Positions 1 through 10,900 of a DNA stretch of 25,110 nt are shown here, one piece after another. Every line of letters begins with the position of its first letter. Position 1 is the first letter of the stretch. Location of the stretch: positions 500,273 through 525,382 of the forward strand of contig NW_019091443.1 in NCBI RefSeq assembly GCF_001949145.1. Reading direction: 5' to 3'. The position numbers and the translations under genes are program-made. The notes under the pieces are model-generated. The model was not told where the DNA came from and ran no database searches. It saw only the letters and a program-made list of their open reading frames with translations. Origin of the DNA: Acanthaster planci (Eukaryota > Echinodermata > Asteroidea > Valvatida > Acanthasteridae).

Positions 1-253
1 TTGACATTGTTGGGTCAAAAACATCAATTGTTCTAATAATGTCAGAAGATGAACGAGTGACAATGAGGTCTAACATTTGACCACGGTTATGAGTAGGCTC
101 CTTGACATGCTGCTTCAGATCACATGACTCAAGGAGATTGATGAATGCCCTTGTCTCACGAGAATCTGTCTTGTTGACGTGTACGTTAAAATCACCCATA
201 ATAAGGAACTCTATTGATGTGGAGAGTACCTCCTCTAGAAGGTGACCAAATTC
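1..253 (-). mobile_element. LINE-type retrotransposon fragment, endonuclease (EEP/APE) domain
   Basis: Read on the minus strand from 253 to 1, this is an open frame of about 84 codons running off the left edge. It carries the metal-site motif MGDFNVHV near its start, then a stretch like LLESCDLKQHV-EPTHNRGQ-LDLIVTR. That is the middle of the endonuclease/exonuclease/phosphatase domain of non-LTR retrotransposons of the CR1/Jockey type. An in-frame TGA lies just upstream (plus-strand about 257-259) and the family's usual preceding residues (the YRPP region) are not seen, so the copy looks broken on that side. Further ORF2 parts such as reverse transcriptase would lie left of the window. Family assignment is from memory of the motif and the exact clade is uncertain. 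Confidence 0.8.
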
Positions 254-3200
254 AGTTCACCATGTGTATTATACTTCAGCCTCCCAAATATGCCAGTGAA
301 TATTAAGCTCACTGACAAAGATGTTTGGCATCATTTCTTCACTGGTGAAACAAGTTGACAAAAATATCAGAAGGCACTAATGATTACAAAGGACTCCAAA
401 AATACTACACATGAAAGTTTCCAGCTGCTTGATGTGAGGCAAATCAAAGTAGGCCTTCCTCCGATACGTGAGGCTGAGGGTTTTAAGAGAGCATCTCCTT
501 CCCCCATCCCCCACCCCCTAACACCTGTATGAATTAAGAGATTTTTTAAAAGTTGACACAGTCTAACTATCTGTCCACTGCTCTAAAATTCAATTTGTCA
601 CTGCCAATTACAAATTCAGTCTGCTATTATATTTTTGGTTTACAAATGGAAAAATGGAAAGGCCAATCAGCAGCACAATTTGTGTATGATTGCTACATCT
701 ACCTGTACTTACCCGCCCAGCATGTGTGCCATCACTGCCTAAGCATACCCAAACTGAGTTTCTGATCTATAGGATTGCTTTCACCTGTTCGTCACGATCA
801 TAATGCCCGTAAGGCAATCCTCTTTTTGTATTCTTCATTTACCAAGATAAGTTGCTGTTTCATCAGTGTATTTAGACATCTTTAATCAGTAAAAATCTAC
901 AAACAAATTAAACACTTCAAAGAGTTCTTGGATGACCGCACCCACCATACTTATGAAGCTGGCTATGCTGACCGAGGTTATTCTTATAAAATATCGGGTT
1001 GTTTTCCAAATTTATGCTTATAAACCCAAATTTATGTAAAGCTGAACAAAATATGAACATTTTAGGGTAACCAATAGGCTGTTACTGGTCAGTCTGAAGA
1101 CCCTGACCTGACAAAAATGAAACTGCAGTTTTGTTATCAGCAGGAGGGTTCTAGGCGGGTACCATTCATGGTAAACTTGAAACTAGTTTCATTTTTTGTG
1201 AGATTTGAGGTAAAAGTAGTACATCCACACACTGGTACATGTTTGTTGGAGATTGTCTCTTTGAAGTGACGAAATTCCCAGCACTGTTGTCCAACACAAT
1301 GATTTTATGTTGTGAAATTCCTTTTTTCCTTCTGGCTTGAAAGAAGAGGCCAGAGAAGAAAACACGAACAAGAATGTATCTCTTTTCACCCTGAATGCAT
1401 CGTGAGTTGTGCACTGCATGCACAGCATTCATGTGTAGCTCTGTCCCTTTAGAAGCCTTAAAAAACAAGGTGTGCCAAGCTTGCGTGCAATGCGACACAC
1501 GCTTTCTGCGCCTGCATGATGATCGTCAAAACGACTTGAGATTCAGCAGCACCACGCATGCCAAATACTGCACAGCCCAGTGAACTGTTTGAACACGCAC
1601 CTTACATGTAGGTGAGTCGATTTCCCCCATAGTGCACCGTGCAACGTATGCGGGCGGTTAGCGTGCTGAGCAGATTTATCACACAGCCTTGAATTCAAGA
1701 CGACTATACCAGTCAGTGGTTCCCGATCGCAGTGATTATATGAATAGAAATATTGTGCTTAAGTCGGGGACCAACTACATCATGGTCATGTGCGTGCTTG
1801 CATGTTTTTGCCGGATGACCTGTCGATCAATGTCTACAACGTAACTGTGCACGGAAATCTTAAGTAAAAATTCTGATACGTCATGCTACAGATTTCGTTA
1901 AAACATGGCAAAATGTTAGAAAGACAAGACATAATGAAAAACCATTGAATCAAAAGGTGAAAATAAGCAGAACTGAATGTAGCTCCAAGAGAAGAGAAAC
2001 CTAGTTGTTATGCTTGCCGCTCACAAGGCTAGGCCGTGAGCTTCGATTTTATTTGCCACAATTAAAAAAGTTCAATTTTTTTGAGCAGACCCTGTTGCAT
2101 CTCTGTATATTATTGTAATAAAAAATGTCTCCAAAGCCACAATTTGTTGTCGCTTAGAGACTACTGTACTTACGATTTTGTCAGATGCAGCCATCTTTGT
2201 CTGTGGACCTCCAGTCATTCGATTTCAGGTTGAAATATTGTCTTGAAGGTTTCATCATATTTCATTTCAATGAAGTTGGCATCAATACATCATGATTTCT
2301 CGGTACATTCGTATTTATTTGTTAAAAGGCTATTTGCCATACTCTAGGATGAATTCTACGTTGGATCGTTGGGCATCAGCTGCCTTCAAGTGTCTGGAAG
2401 CTGCTTGAAACAAGCCACCATAGTGCAATTTTTCTCATGTAAAAAAGAAAATTCTCCATTCTTTTTCATGAACTTTGCATTCGAATATTTGATTTCGAAA
2501 AGTACCAATCGAATATTCAAAAATTGATTGAATATTCAAATACTTGGCACGGTTAGACAAACAAATTGGTGAAGCCATGCCACTTGCTCTGTTTTGTGTT
2601 TGTTGGGGTGTTTGGTTGTTTGTTGGGTTACAGTATAGGGCTGTTTGATTGTTCGTTTGTTTATTGTTTGTGTGTAGGGGTGTATGTGTTTTTTTTAAAT
2701 TGGTGCGAGCATCATGTGTCTAGGTAGCCACATGTGCTAGTGACTAAAGTAAAGGCTAGTCCCAAGTCAGTGTTATGTATGCGCCCATTCACATTACACC
2801 GGGCCCGCAGTGTGGTAGGCTTACTGTGGGCTACAGCCTGTAGCTTGACTCAGCAGGTTTTTGCAGTGGACCACTACCGGTATCTCTTTTCTTTCCATCT
2901 CTTTTCAGTCCCCAGTCATTGGCATTTTTCAAGTTGTCACCAGAGGATGCTCAAATACATGTATTTTATGATGTCACTGGTATATCTTGAACAGTACTGT
3001 CTAAACTAACATAATTGCAAGCAATTTTAAATTAGAGGGCTTTTTTGGTTTCTACCAGAAGCAGGGGTCTAGTGATGTTATACACAAAAAAATGAAGACC
3101 TAAATTCACTCTTTCACTTGCTGCAAAAGTAAGACAAGTACTTTTGCAGTTTATTTGTGTATAATTTTACAGCTTAGGCCTATTACATCATGATGATGTC

Positions 3201-4748
3201 AGAGTAATATGTGCCACACAGGATCAGGATCGATATGTTCAAAGGTGTAACTTTATACATTTGTATCAAAAACACTTTTGAAGAACAGCCATGGAGAATT
3301 GTCTGGAAAACAGAAGGAAAGAAAGAAAACAAAAAAGAACAACATCTTTATTCAAACAATTCTAAATAGGTGACCAGGCTATGCTCAATCACCGCTTTGG
3401 GCTTTCACATTAACAATACATGTATCTGAAATACAAAGATAAATTTTTTAGGGTTTTATTTTGTTAAAATATGCTTTGAAGAGACCTTTTAAAGTGCCAC
3501 CTCGAGCCTTCATATGCTACAGTATGTTTTGCTCAAATATGGTTCTACATATCAAATAAGGTTTTCAGAAGATAAGGCTGCATACAAATCTATTGTTTAG
3601 AGCTAGGTCTAGGTCTTAACTCCATTGGAAATACGCGGTGACGTGCAGACGATAGACCTACATGTAGTCATAGCTCTGGAAGCACATTTCAGACATGGCC
3701 TAAGAAACAGTTGCTTGTTATTTAGAAGTGTCAAATGTCATCTCTCTCTGTTTACCCTCATGTACTTTTTTTATCTCCTCTATTTTCAGTGAATATCAGT
3801 AGTGTGTCCAGCCCCTCTATTTTGGGATTTTTCTTGAAAAAATTTTTGATGCACAGGGCAGACCAAAAATACAAGCTACATTGGAAGAAAATTTGGACAG
3901 TCCTTCTTGGTGACACTTGTCAGTGTTATCCATGGCTCTTGAAATTTGAAAAAGTCAATTGAACAGCACTTTTTAGGAAATAAAATCATGGCCATAAAAT
4001 GAAGCTTCCCATGCTCCATTATTTGGATGATAGTTTCAATATGCTACAGTTGTTATCTGCTACATGTTTGTAGCAGAAGTTGGCTTGCATGCATTTTGAG
4101 TACTTGAGACTTTGTCAGTACATGTGGAAGCAGATACATATGTACAAATTGTACCGTTTCTGTGGACAGCATTGTGCCTCATTACTAACCAGATTGACAA
4201 CCAAATTTTGAACATGCCCAGACATTTTCTAATTATTTTAAATTTGACATTTCTGTTTTTTGTTTTCTGTCTCTTTTTTCTATTTTCTTGTTTCTTTTTT
4301 TTTTTTCAATTTTTGCTGCTTCCAACTCTGTCATACAAAATGGTAAACTGGCTAACTTCATTTCATAGAATCAGGATTACCTTTTTCTTGGTTCCTTGAT
4401 AAGACTCTCAAATGCAAATTTCTGTGTGATATCACTAAAGAAGAAATTTTGCACTAACATAAAGTAGATTTTATGTTCGGGCCAAGTACCAGTAGTACTT
4501 GTAAAACGGTACGTGTAAAGGTGCTCAACAGTTGGTCTTGGTCTCAACAACTGGAGTTAACTTGATCATCTGGACAGCTTCCTAGTGGAAGAAGGATGCT
4601 AATTGAAGACGGGGGGGAAGGACTTCGGCAATTAGGTATCTACTCCTTGACAGCAGCTGTTGAGAAGCAAGATTGTCTCAGCATTTCTTATTTTGTGTAT
4701 TTTTACATTTCTTAATTGTGTATATCTTCATCTTATTGATACTCGTAG
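254..4748. other. 5' flank or intron 1 of HAO; no recognisable gene
   Basis: About 4.5 kb in which I recognise no coding exon. I looked for the N-terminal HAO exon (YDYY and SGA-DE motifs ending at a donor) and did not find it. The stretch is AT-rich. It includes a patch of imperfect TTCGAATATTC-like palindromes at about 2478-2545, a TG-rich run at about 2590-2690, a small foldback at 3078-3164, and a pyrimidine-rich run at about 4245-4320. Short open frames here look random. A somewhat more CpG-containing stretch at about 1490-1700 could be a promoter, but nothing proves it. Confidence 0.5.
3078..3164. repeat. Small foldback (nested inverted repeats)
   Basis: The outer arms TTATACACAAA (3078-3088) and TTTGTGTATAA (3154-3164) are perfect inverted copies. 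Inside, CTGCAAAAGTA (3121-3131) pairs with TACTTTTGCAG (3139-3149). The layout suggests a tiny MITE-like element or its relic. No target-site duplication was established. Confidence 0.5.
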
Positions 4749-4900
4749 GTACAGATTAAGGCCCAAACACTTGCGGGATGTTTCCAACCGAGACTTGCGC
4801 ACTAGTATCCTCGGCCAGGAAATTGCCTTCCCCATAGCTGTATCTCCAACAGCAATGCAACGAATGGCACACCCTGAAGGGGAGGTAGCAACTGCAAGAG
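4749..4900 (+). CDS. HAO1: HAO exon 2 (first visible coding exon)
   Basis: Begins after the acceptor ending CGTAG and ends before the donor GTACAT. It encodes the YRLRP to ATARG-like stretch containing [19 protein letters not shown] and RMAH, matching the first beta-strands of the FMN barrel. One base completes a codon begun in an upstream exon, and one base is left over at the end. The frame is open further upstream to an ATG at 4660, but that extension is hydrophobic, does not resemble the family, and is better read as intron. Confidence 0.9.
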
Positions 4901-7900
4901 GTACATGTAGGTTGATAGGGGAACTGACAACTTGAATGAAGACTCTGACCGCAAGGAACATGCTCTTCAAGTTACTGAGATGAAAGTGTATAGTAGCAAC
5001 ATGGCAGTAAAGCCTGGCCAGCACTGTAAAAAGTTGCAATTTCGAGAAACTTCTGTTATGTATGTTCTGTAGATCAGCTAAACTAAAACAGAATACAAGA
5101 GCTATGTGAACTGTACCAGAGGACCATGCTGGTCTGTACCTCACATTCCTGGGCATCTACACAGGGACTGTTGGTAAACTGTGATAAAACAAAATACTTG
5201 TCTGCTAAGGAAATGTAATAAGGGAATAGATGTGTTTGGCCAGCCTTAAACGTGCATTTAAGACCGGCTAAGGAGAATAGACGCGACTAAGTGTATTATC
5301 AGTGGTAAGTCTCCTGAGCTGGTCTTAAACATTAGTTTAAGATTGGCCAAGCACATGTTGATTCCCATTCATAAATACCTTTTTTAGTCAGAGAGTCAAA
5401 AGAAATCAGTACTTTCTCTTTACACGCTGCAGCTTTAGGCATGCAGAGCCTTGAACTGGCAGCTTGTAGAATTGCGTCAATGCAGCTTTTGAAATCAACT
5501 GCATGACATAAGAGCTGAGGCAACATGCCCAAAAGTTCTAAGCAACATACACGGGGATTACTGAACCAACTATATCTGTTGTGTAAAAAGCCAATATGGT
5601 GGATTTCCAATGAGTTTGTTTTAGAATTTTACTTTCTTTTTCCAGAACACCCCATCCATTGTATGGTATATTCGTTGTGCAAGTTGTCCAAAAGAATCTC
5701 CGTATATGGACTTGGCGCGTGCATGGTGAGCTGCGTGCACACAGACTCTTGACGAATTAGAATCGATTAAACTGTCTCATATCAATGTGCCAGCGCATGA
5801 TTACGCAGTGGGCATTATCACTTCTCTCTTGTTTGTTTACATTTGGACTTGTCATTGAGTTGATTGATTTCTGAATAAATAATAATAGTAATAACGTTTG
5901 TGCTGTGCGGTCAAAAAAGATGTGTCAAAATTTAAACAAAACATGTTGTCTTTGTTTAATTCACTGGAATTCTTTTGTATGAATTAGTTTTCTGTAAATT
6001 CTTTTGTATGAATTAGTTTTCTGTAAATTAAGGAATGCTTCGCCAGAAAATCTGCCTGTTCGATCTTGTTATATGATGTTTTGTTGAAATAAATTTTGAG
6101 AGTGAATTCTGGGTTATAAAATATTTAAATGTGATAGCTCAAGCCCATAAAACACCATTTTGTTTTTCCAGCTTTCAAACTTTTTTTGCAGAATATTTTA
6201 CATGTTGGCCTCCAAGCCTTTATTCTGTAGAAATGTTGGCCTTATCGCCCCTTATATTGGCCTTGGTGCTCCTTAAAATGTCCCATGTCTTCAGTTCTTG
6301 AGACCAAAATGGCAGTGCCCCCAAAAAGTCAAACTTTGATCCCTGGCACCTTGAACATGTCTACTGTCCTTACCAGCACAATTTCATGGCAAAGGTGCAT
6401 TTCTTGGACAGCTTGTTAAACCACTACTGGACTGTGGTACTGTTCAGGATACTGAAATAGGATAGGGATGTTGTAACCAATCTGTGAGTTTAGAGATGAA
6501 AGTAGGAAATCAATGGAAAGCTTATAAACTCCCTTTCCTTTTTCAGCTGCTACATCCCTGGGAACAGGTGTTATCTTAAGCTCTTGGTCCACGTCAAGTA
6601 TTGAGGAAGTAGCTGCAGGTTGTTCACCCATCGGTCCTCGCTGGTTCCAGCTTTATGTCTACAAAGACCGAGATGTCATCAGAGACCTTGTTAGAAGGGC
6701 AGAGAGAGAGGGTTATAAAGCCCTGTTTGTAACAGTCGATACACCCATACTGGGTCGGAGAAGAGCTGATGTCAGGAACAAGTTTGCATTACCACCACAT
6801 CTCAGGTATTGTACATACATGTACATGTATCATATAGTGTAAGTACATGTACATTGTACATGTATGTGTGGATGGGATAACAACCTGCACATGTGCAGTT
6901 AATTCCAAAGCAACCATTGTGCATTTATGTATCTGCTATAATTTCCAAATTCCAATAAATAATCACCAAATGCATTACAGTTTAATGACAGTACCAGTAT
7001 GTAAATGTGTATGGTAAGCTATGACACTTGACGTGGAGAAAATGCTGACAAGCAAAACTATATGGGTTATTCCATTGGATGTACCAGTTAGATGCATTTG
7101 TTGACAGGGTGTAAGGATCCCTCAGAGTAACGTAACCCTTATAACATTGGTAAATCTTTCAGTTTTAGAACGTTTCAGGGTATTTTGATTTTTCAGCTTG
7201 ATACATGAATGTATAACCTGGAAAAATTACGGATTGAGTGGGATTCGAACCCATGACCTCCTGCTCGCTAGTGTACATGTTTTAACCACTTGACAACTGA
7301 GGAGTTGAGACGTCTGCACAAGTAAGCAGTACACTGTAGGTTGTGTTTTTGAGTCCCACCCAAGTAAGCTTGTGGATTTTTTTTTGGCAAGCTCCCTGGA
7401 TGCTGGTTGTATGCACTCGCGCACATGTACATGTACATGCATGTGTATTGTAATGTACATGTACACATTACATGTGCATCAATGCATTTGGAAATATTTC
7501 CATTTCAGATCTCCAGACACTTGTGACCCTGGCCTAAAACTACTTTTTATGACATTATATTTCTTTCTACCAGTACCCATATTTAATACAAGAAATGAGA
7601 AATAAAATTAATGCGAGAAATAAGGATGAGTGTGTTGCCTTCATGTACTTATTTACATGTACTTAACTTTGTTTACATCAACTTGACTTGGTAGGCCTAC
7701 ATGTATCTCCTTTCCTATAAGGATGCCCATAGCATGAAATGTGAATGTTTTGTGGTGGTCTTGCAATGTCCTTGCAATTTAGGCAATGCTCATTTTTAAT
7801 TTTACTTTTTCTTTACGTACACATACATGTGTTTGTCTGAAATTCCTGAAGGTAAAAATGAAGTAGTAATAGGTACTGTACAGTCAGCACTTTTCCCACC

Positions 7901-10900
7901 TGATCTGACCCCTTTTTCAAATTTCAGTTGGCATGCTCAGGATTATGGATTTTTCCAGGCACAGACTGTGTTGTCTCCATGGTCCATCCGGGCCCCGTCA
8001 ATGGTGTATTCCATTCATGACCATTTCCGCTGATTTGCAACTTGAGGATCGGTCTTGTAAATGACTACACAAATCAGAACCTCTTTGGACAATTGTACAT
8101 TTGTGTTGCAAATCAGCAAACCAAAGTTTAGTTTTATCAGCTAACCAAAGAGAGAGATGTGGGATGTCTTTCTTTACTGCAGTTAATAAAGTTAATTAAA
8201 TTAAAATAAAATTGTAATTATATTCAAAAGAAGACTGAGATTGATATACATTATAATTGCATGTATTTATATATCTATCCCAAAGAAATGCTGAATAATA
8301 TTCTAAAGAAAAAGCAAGAAGAAAATCTATATATTTTATTATTAGAACAGCAATGTTTGACTTTTCACATTGCCTTAATGTTTTGTGACGAAGGCCTCCT
8401 CCTGACTTTAATGTAGCTCCGTTGATTCTGTGTTTAGGCATTCAAATAGGAATAACTGAAAATTGTACATGTATGTACTGTATTAATGAGTATTCTTACC
8501 CAGCTATGCTGCTGCATTTGCTCTCTGCTATGAAACCATTTCATTCTAAGCACACATTCAGGGAATGTGGTATACTGCTTTTCTGCATACTTCTGTAGAA
8601 TTTTGCCCGCACTGGCACCTGGCCATCCTTCAAAACTTCAAATGCGACTTTGTACACGTACATGTATCCATTCTTAAAGAAATTATATCCCCCATACACT
8701 TAATTTTTCCTTTCCAAACGAACTTAAAGCTACTGCACATGGTAGAAAATCAACTCTTGAAGAAGTCGTCATTGTTGTTCAAACGCATGTATGTTTACAT
8801 TCACGTAACTTTGACCTGAACTTGACCAAGCTAATGGCATCATTATGCTTTTGCAAAATAGGGTGGGGTGTATGCATAAAGCCACAACAGCCTATTGGAG
8901 GGGAAACATTGTCAGAAATTTGACACATTGTCAGTTGGTTGGAGATACATGTACCATTATTAATTGGTGATATATTTTCTGCTGGCTACTACACTATCAG
9001 TTGTAACAACAATGAACAGAAATGAAATTTGTAGATTCTGGGTAAGCTCCAGTCAATTTATTGTTACTTGTTTTATGCATTGTAGGTTAGCCAACTTCGA
9101 CTTGAGTCGTCTACATTCCAGTGGGGTGCACAGCAGTGAGGATTCTGGCTTGGCTGCTTATGTTGCATCATTAATAGATCCATCCCTCAACTGGGAACAC
9201 ATTGAATGGCTGAAAAGCATCACTTCCCTGCCTATCATTCTTAAAGGAATACTAACAGGTAAAGGGCACATGACTGTTACTCTGTTAAATACCAGCTTAA
9301 CGTTTAAATTTTAGTTTTGGTATTTTCATGGTACTTATACTTTGGTTCAGAATTTTGGAGAAACCAAGAAGGGTCAGGTGGATTAGGAGGGTTTGGCGTA
9401 TGTTTTAAAACAATGTTAGTGCATGCTGTTGTGCCACTCTTAAAAAGTGGTACAAAGAAATTTTAGTAGTTGTGTAGGATCTTTTCATTATTACTACAAT
9501 GAATTGAGAACTGTTTTGGTAGTAAGTTGTAGAAACAATCTGTACTCTGTATATATTGGCACAGTTTCAGTAAGATTTCAACTTGACTTTTTGGCTTTCT
9601 TGTATCTCAATCCCACCTTTTATCACAGCTGAGGATGCAAAACTTGCTGTTGAACACAATGTTTCTGGTATTCTGGTTTCCAATCATGGTGCAAGACAGC
9701 TTGATGGTGTCCTAGCAACTGTAAGTCTGCATTCTTGGGTATCAGATGAGCTTTGAACCTTTTTATGGTGAAGGCGGCAGTAACTTTCTGAAGCACTGAG
9801 TACCCTCCGGTTCCTTTCAGAACACACATACATGTAATCACAGAAAGAAATATCCTTGCATAGGGGTACCGTAAACCTTTTACTTGATTCATTGGTGTCA
9901 TTGAAAAAGAGTCATGTGACATGTGCAATGGCTATTATGGGCATTATTTAGTGTCAGTGGGGGGAAACTGAAATGAAAGTTAAATCTAAAACGAATGAAT
10001 CCTCCTAAATCTGACCTTGACAATATTTGGCCCATCGTGAATAGTACCTATGAGGTGGAGAGAAATGATATGGGTAAAAGCTTTTTCATTTTTCACTCAT
10101 TGCATTTAATTTTATATTGTAAAACAAACAAAAAGAAAGGAGCCTTTAATCAAGGCCCTGAACCATTTGTACATGATCATTCGTCATCTTCCCTACATAT
10201 GTTTTATGTCTATAGCATCATAGTATCAAACTCCCTGTAGAGTTGCAGTGGTAAGGTACCATGTACACTCCCTGTAGAGTTGCAGTGGTAAGGTACCATG
10301 TACACTCTTACATTTATGTTTACTGCATGCCTGGTTGTGGAATTTGATGAAGTCGGGACAAATTGTGTAGATAATACTTTCCATCATTCTAAATTTCTAG
10401 ATAGATGCATTGAATGAAGTGGTGCAAGCAGTGCGTGGGTCCAACGTGGAAGTCTACCTAGATGGAGGAGTGAGGACTGGCACTGATGTCCTGAAAGCTC
10501 TTGCACTAGGTGCAAGGGCTGTTTTTATTGGTCGCCCTAGTCTTTGGGGACTGGCTTATAATGTAAGTTAATTTGATGATGTCCTGAAAGCTCTTGCACT
10601 AGGTGCAAGGGCTGTTTTTATTGGTCGGCCTAGTCTTTGGGGACTGGCTTATAATGTAAGTTAATTTGAGGATTCTTCTGCCATTTTCATATCTATTAAT
10701 ATCTATAGGACAGAGTTACCAGCAAGTACAAATTAGACATGAAATACATAAAGGAAACACAAGTTTGTACTTGATATAAATGCTCTTTATCACCTAACAT
10801 TGGCACAATGTGAAGCATGTTAAAGATCATTTCAAATCAAGCTGAAGTCTGCAGAGTGAAGTGTCTTAACTTTTGCAACTGAAATCCCAAAGCCAAATAT

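Larger units (their letters stand above)
4901..6546 (+). other. HAO intron 2
   Basis: Noncoding, AT-rich. It contains a foldback at 5230-5356 and a 29-bp tandem duplication at 5968-6025, plus a stretch of AT-rich sequence. No other gene seen. Confidence 0.8.
6806..9085 (+). other. HAO intron 3
   Basis: A 2.3-kb intron. It holds dense TACATGTA/ACATGTAC repeats (about 6813-6870 and 7423-7475), a minus-strand tRNA-derived SINE-like segment at 7236-7305, and a perfect 13-bp inverted pair, GCTGATTTGCAAC at 8029-8041 and its complement at 8105-8117. No gene seen. Confidence 0.8.

Noticed and set aside
1166-1498. 110-codon minus-strand frame
   Set aside because: No domain, no splice or homology support, and amino-acid composition looks random.
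4660-4748. ATG at 4660 in frame with HAO exon 2, giving a hydrophobic leader that could be read as a signal or membrane anchor
   Set aside because: HAO proteins are soluble peroxisomal enzymes, the leader does not resemble their N-terminus, and an acceptor AG precedes the point where homology starts; it is intron sequence.
6813-6870. Dense TACATGTA/ACATGTAC palindromes as a regulatory site
   Set aside because: The same words occur all over the window, so it is a genome-wide compositional habit rather than a local element.
7236-7305. Functional tRNA gene on the minus strand
   Set aside because: The B-box is good, but I could not form a convincing acceptor stem or anticodon arm; a SINE relic fits better.
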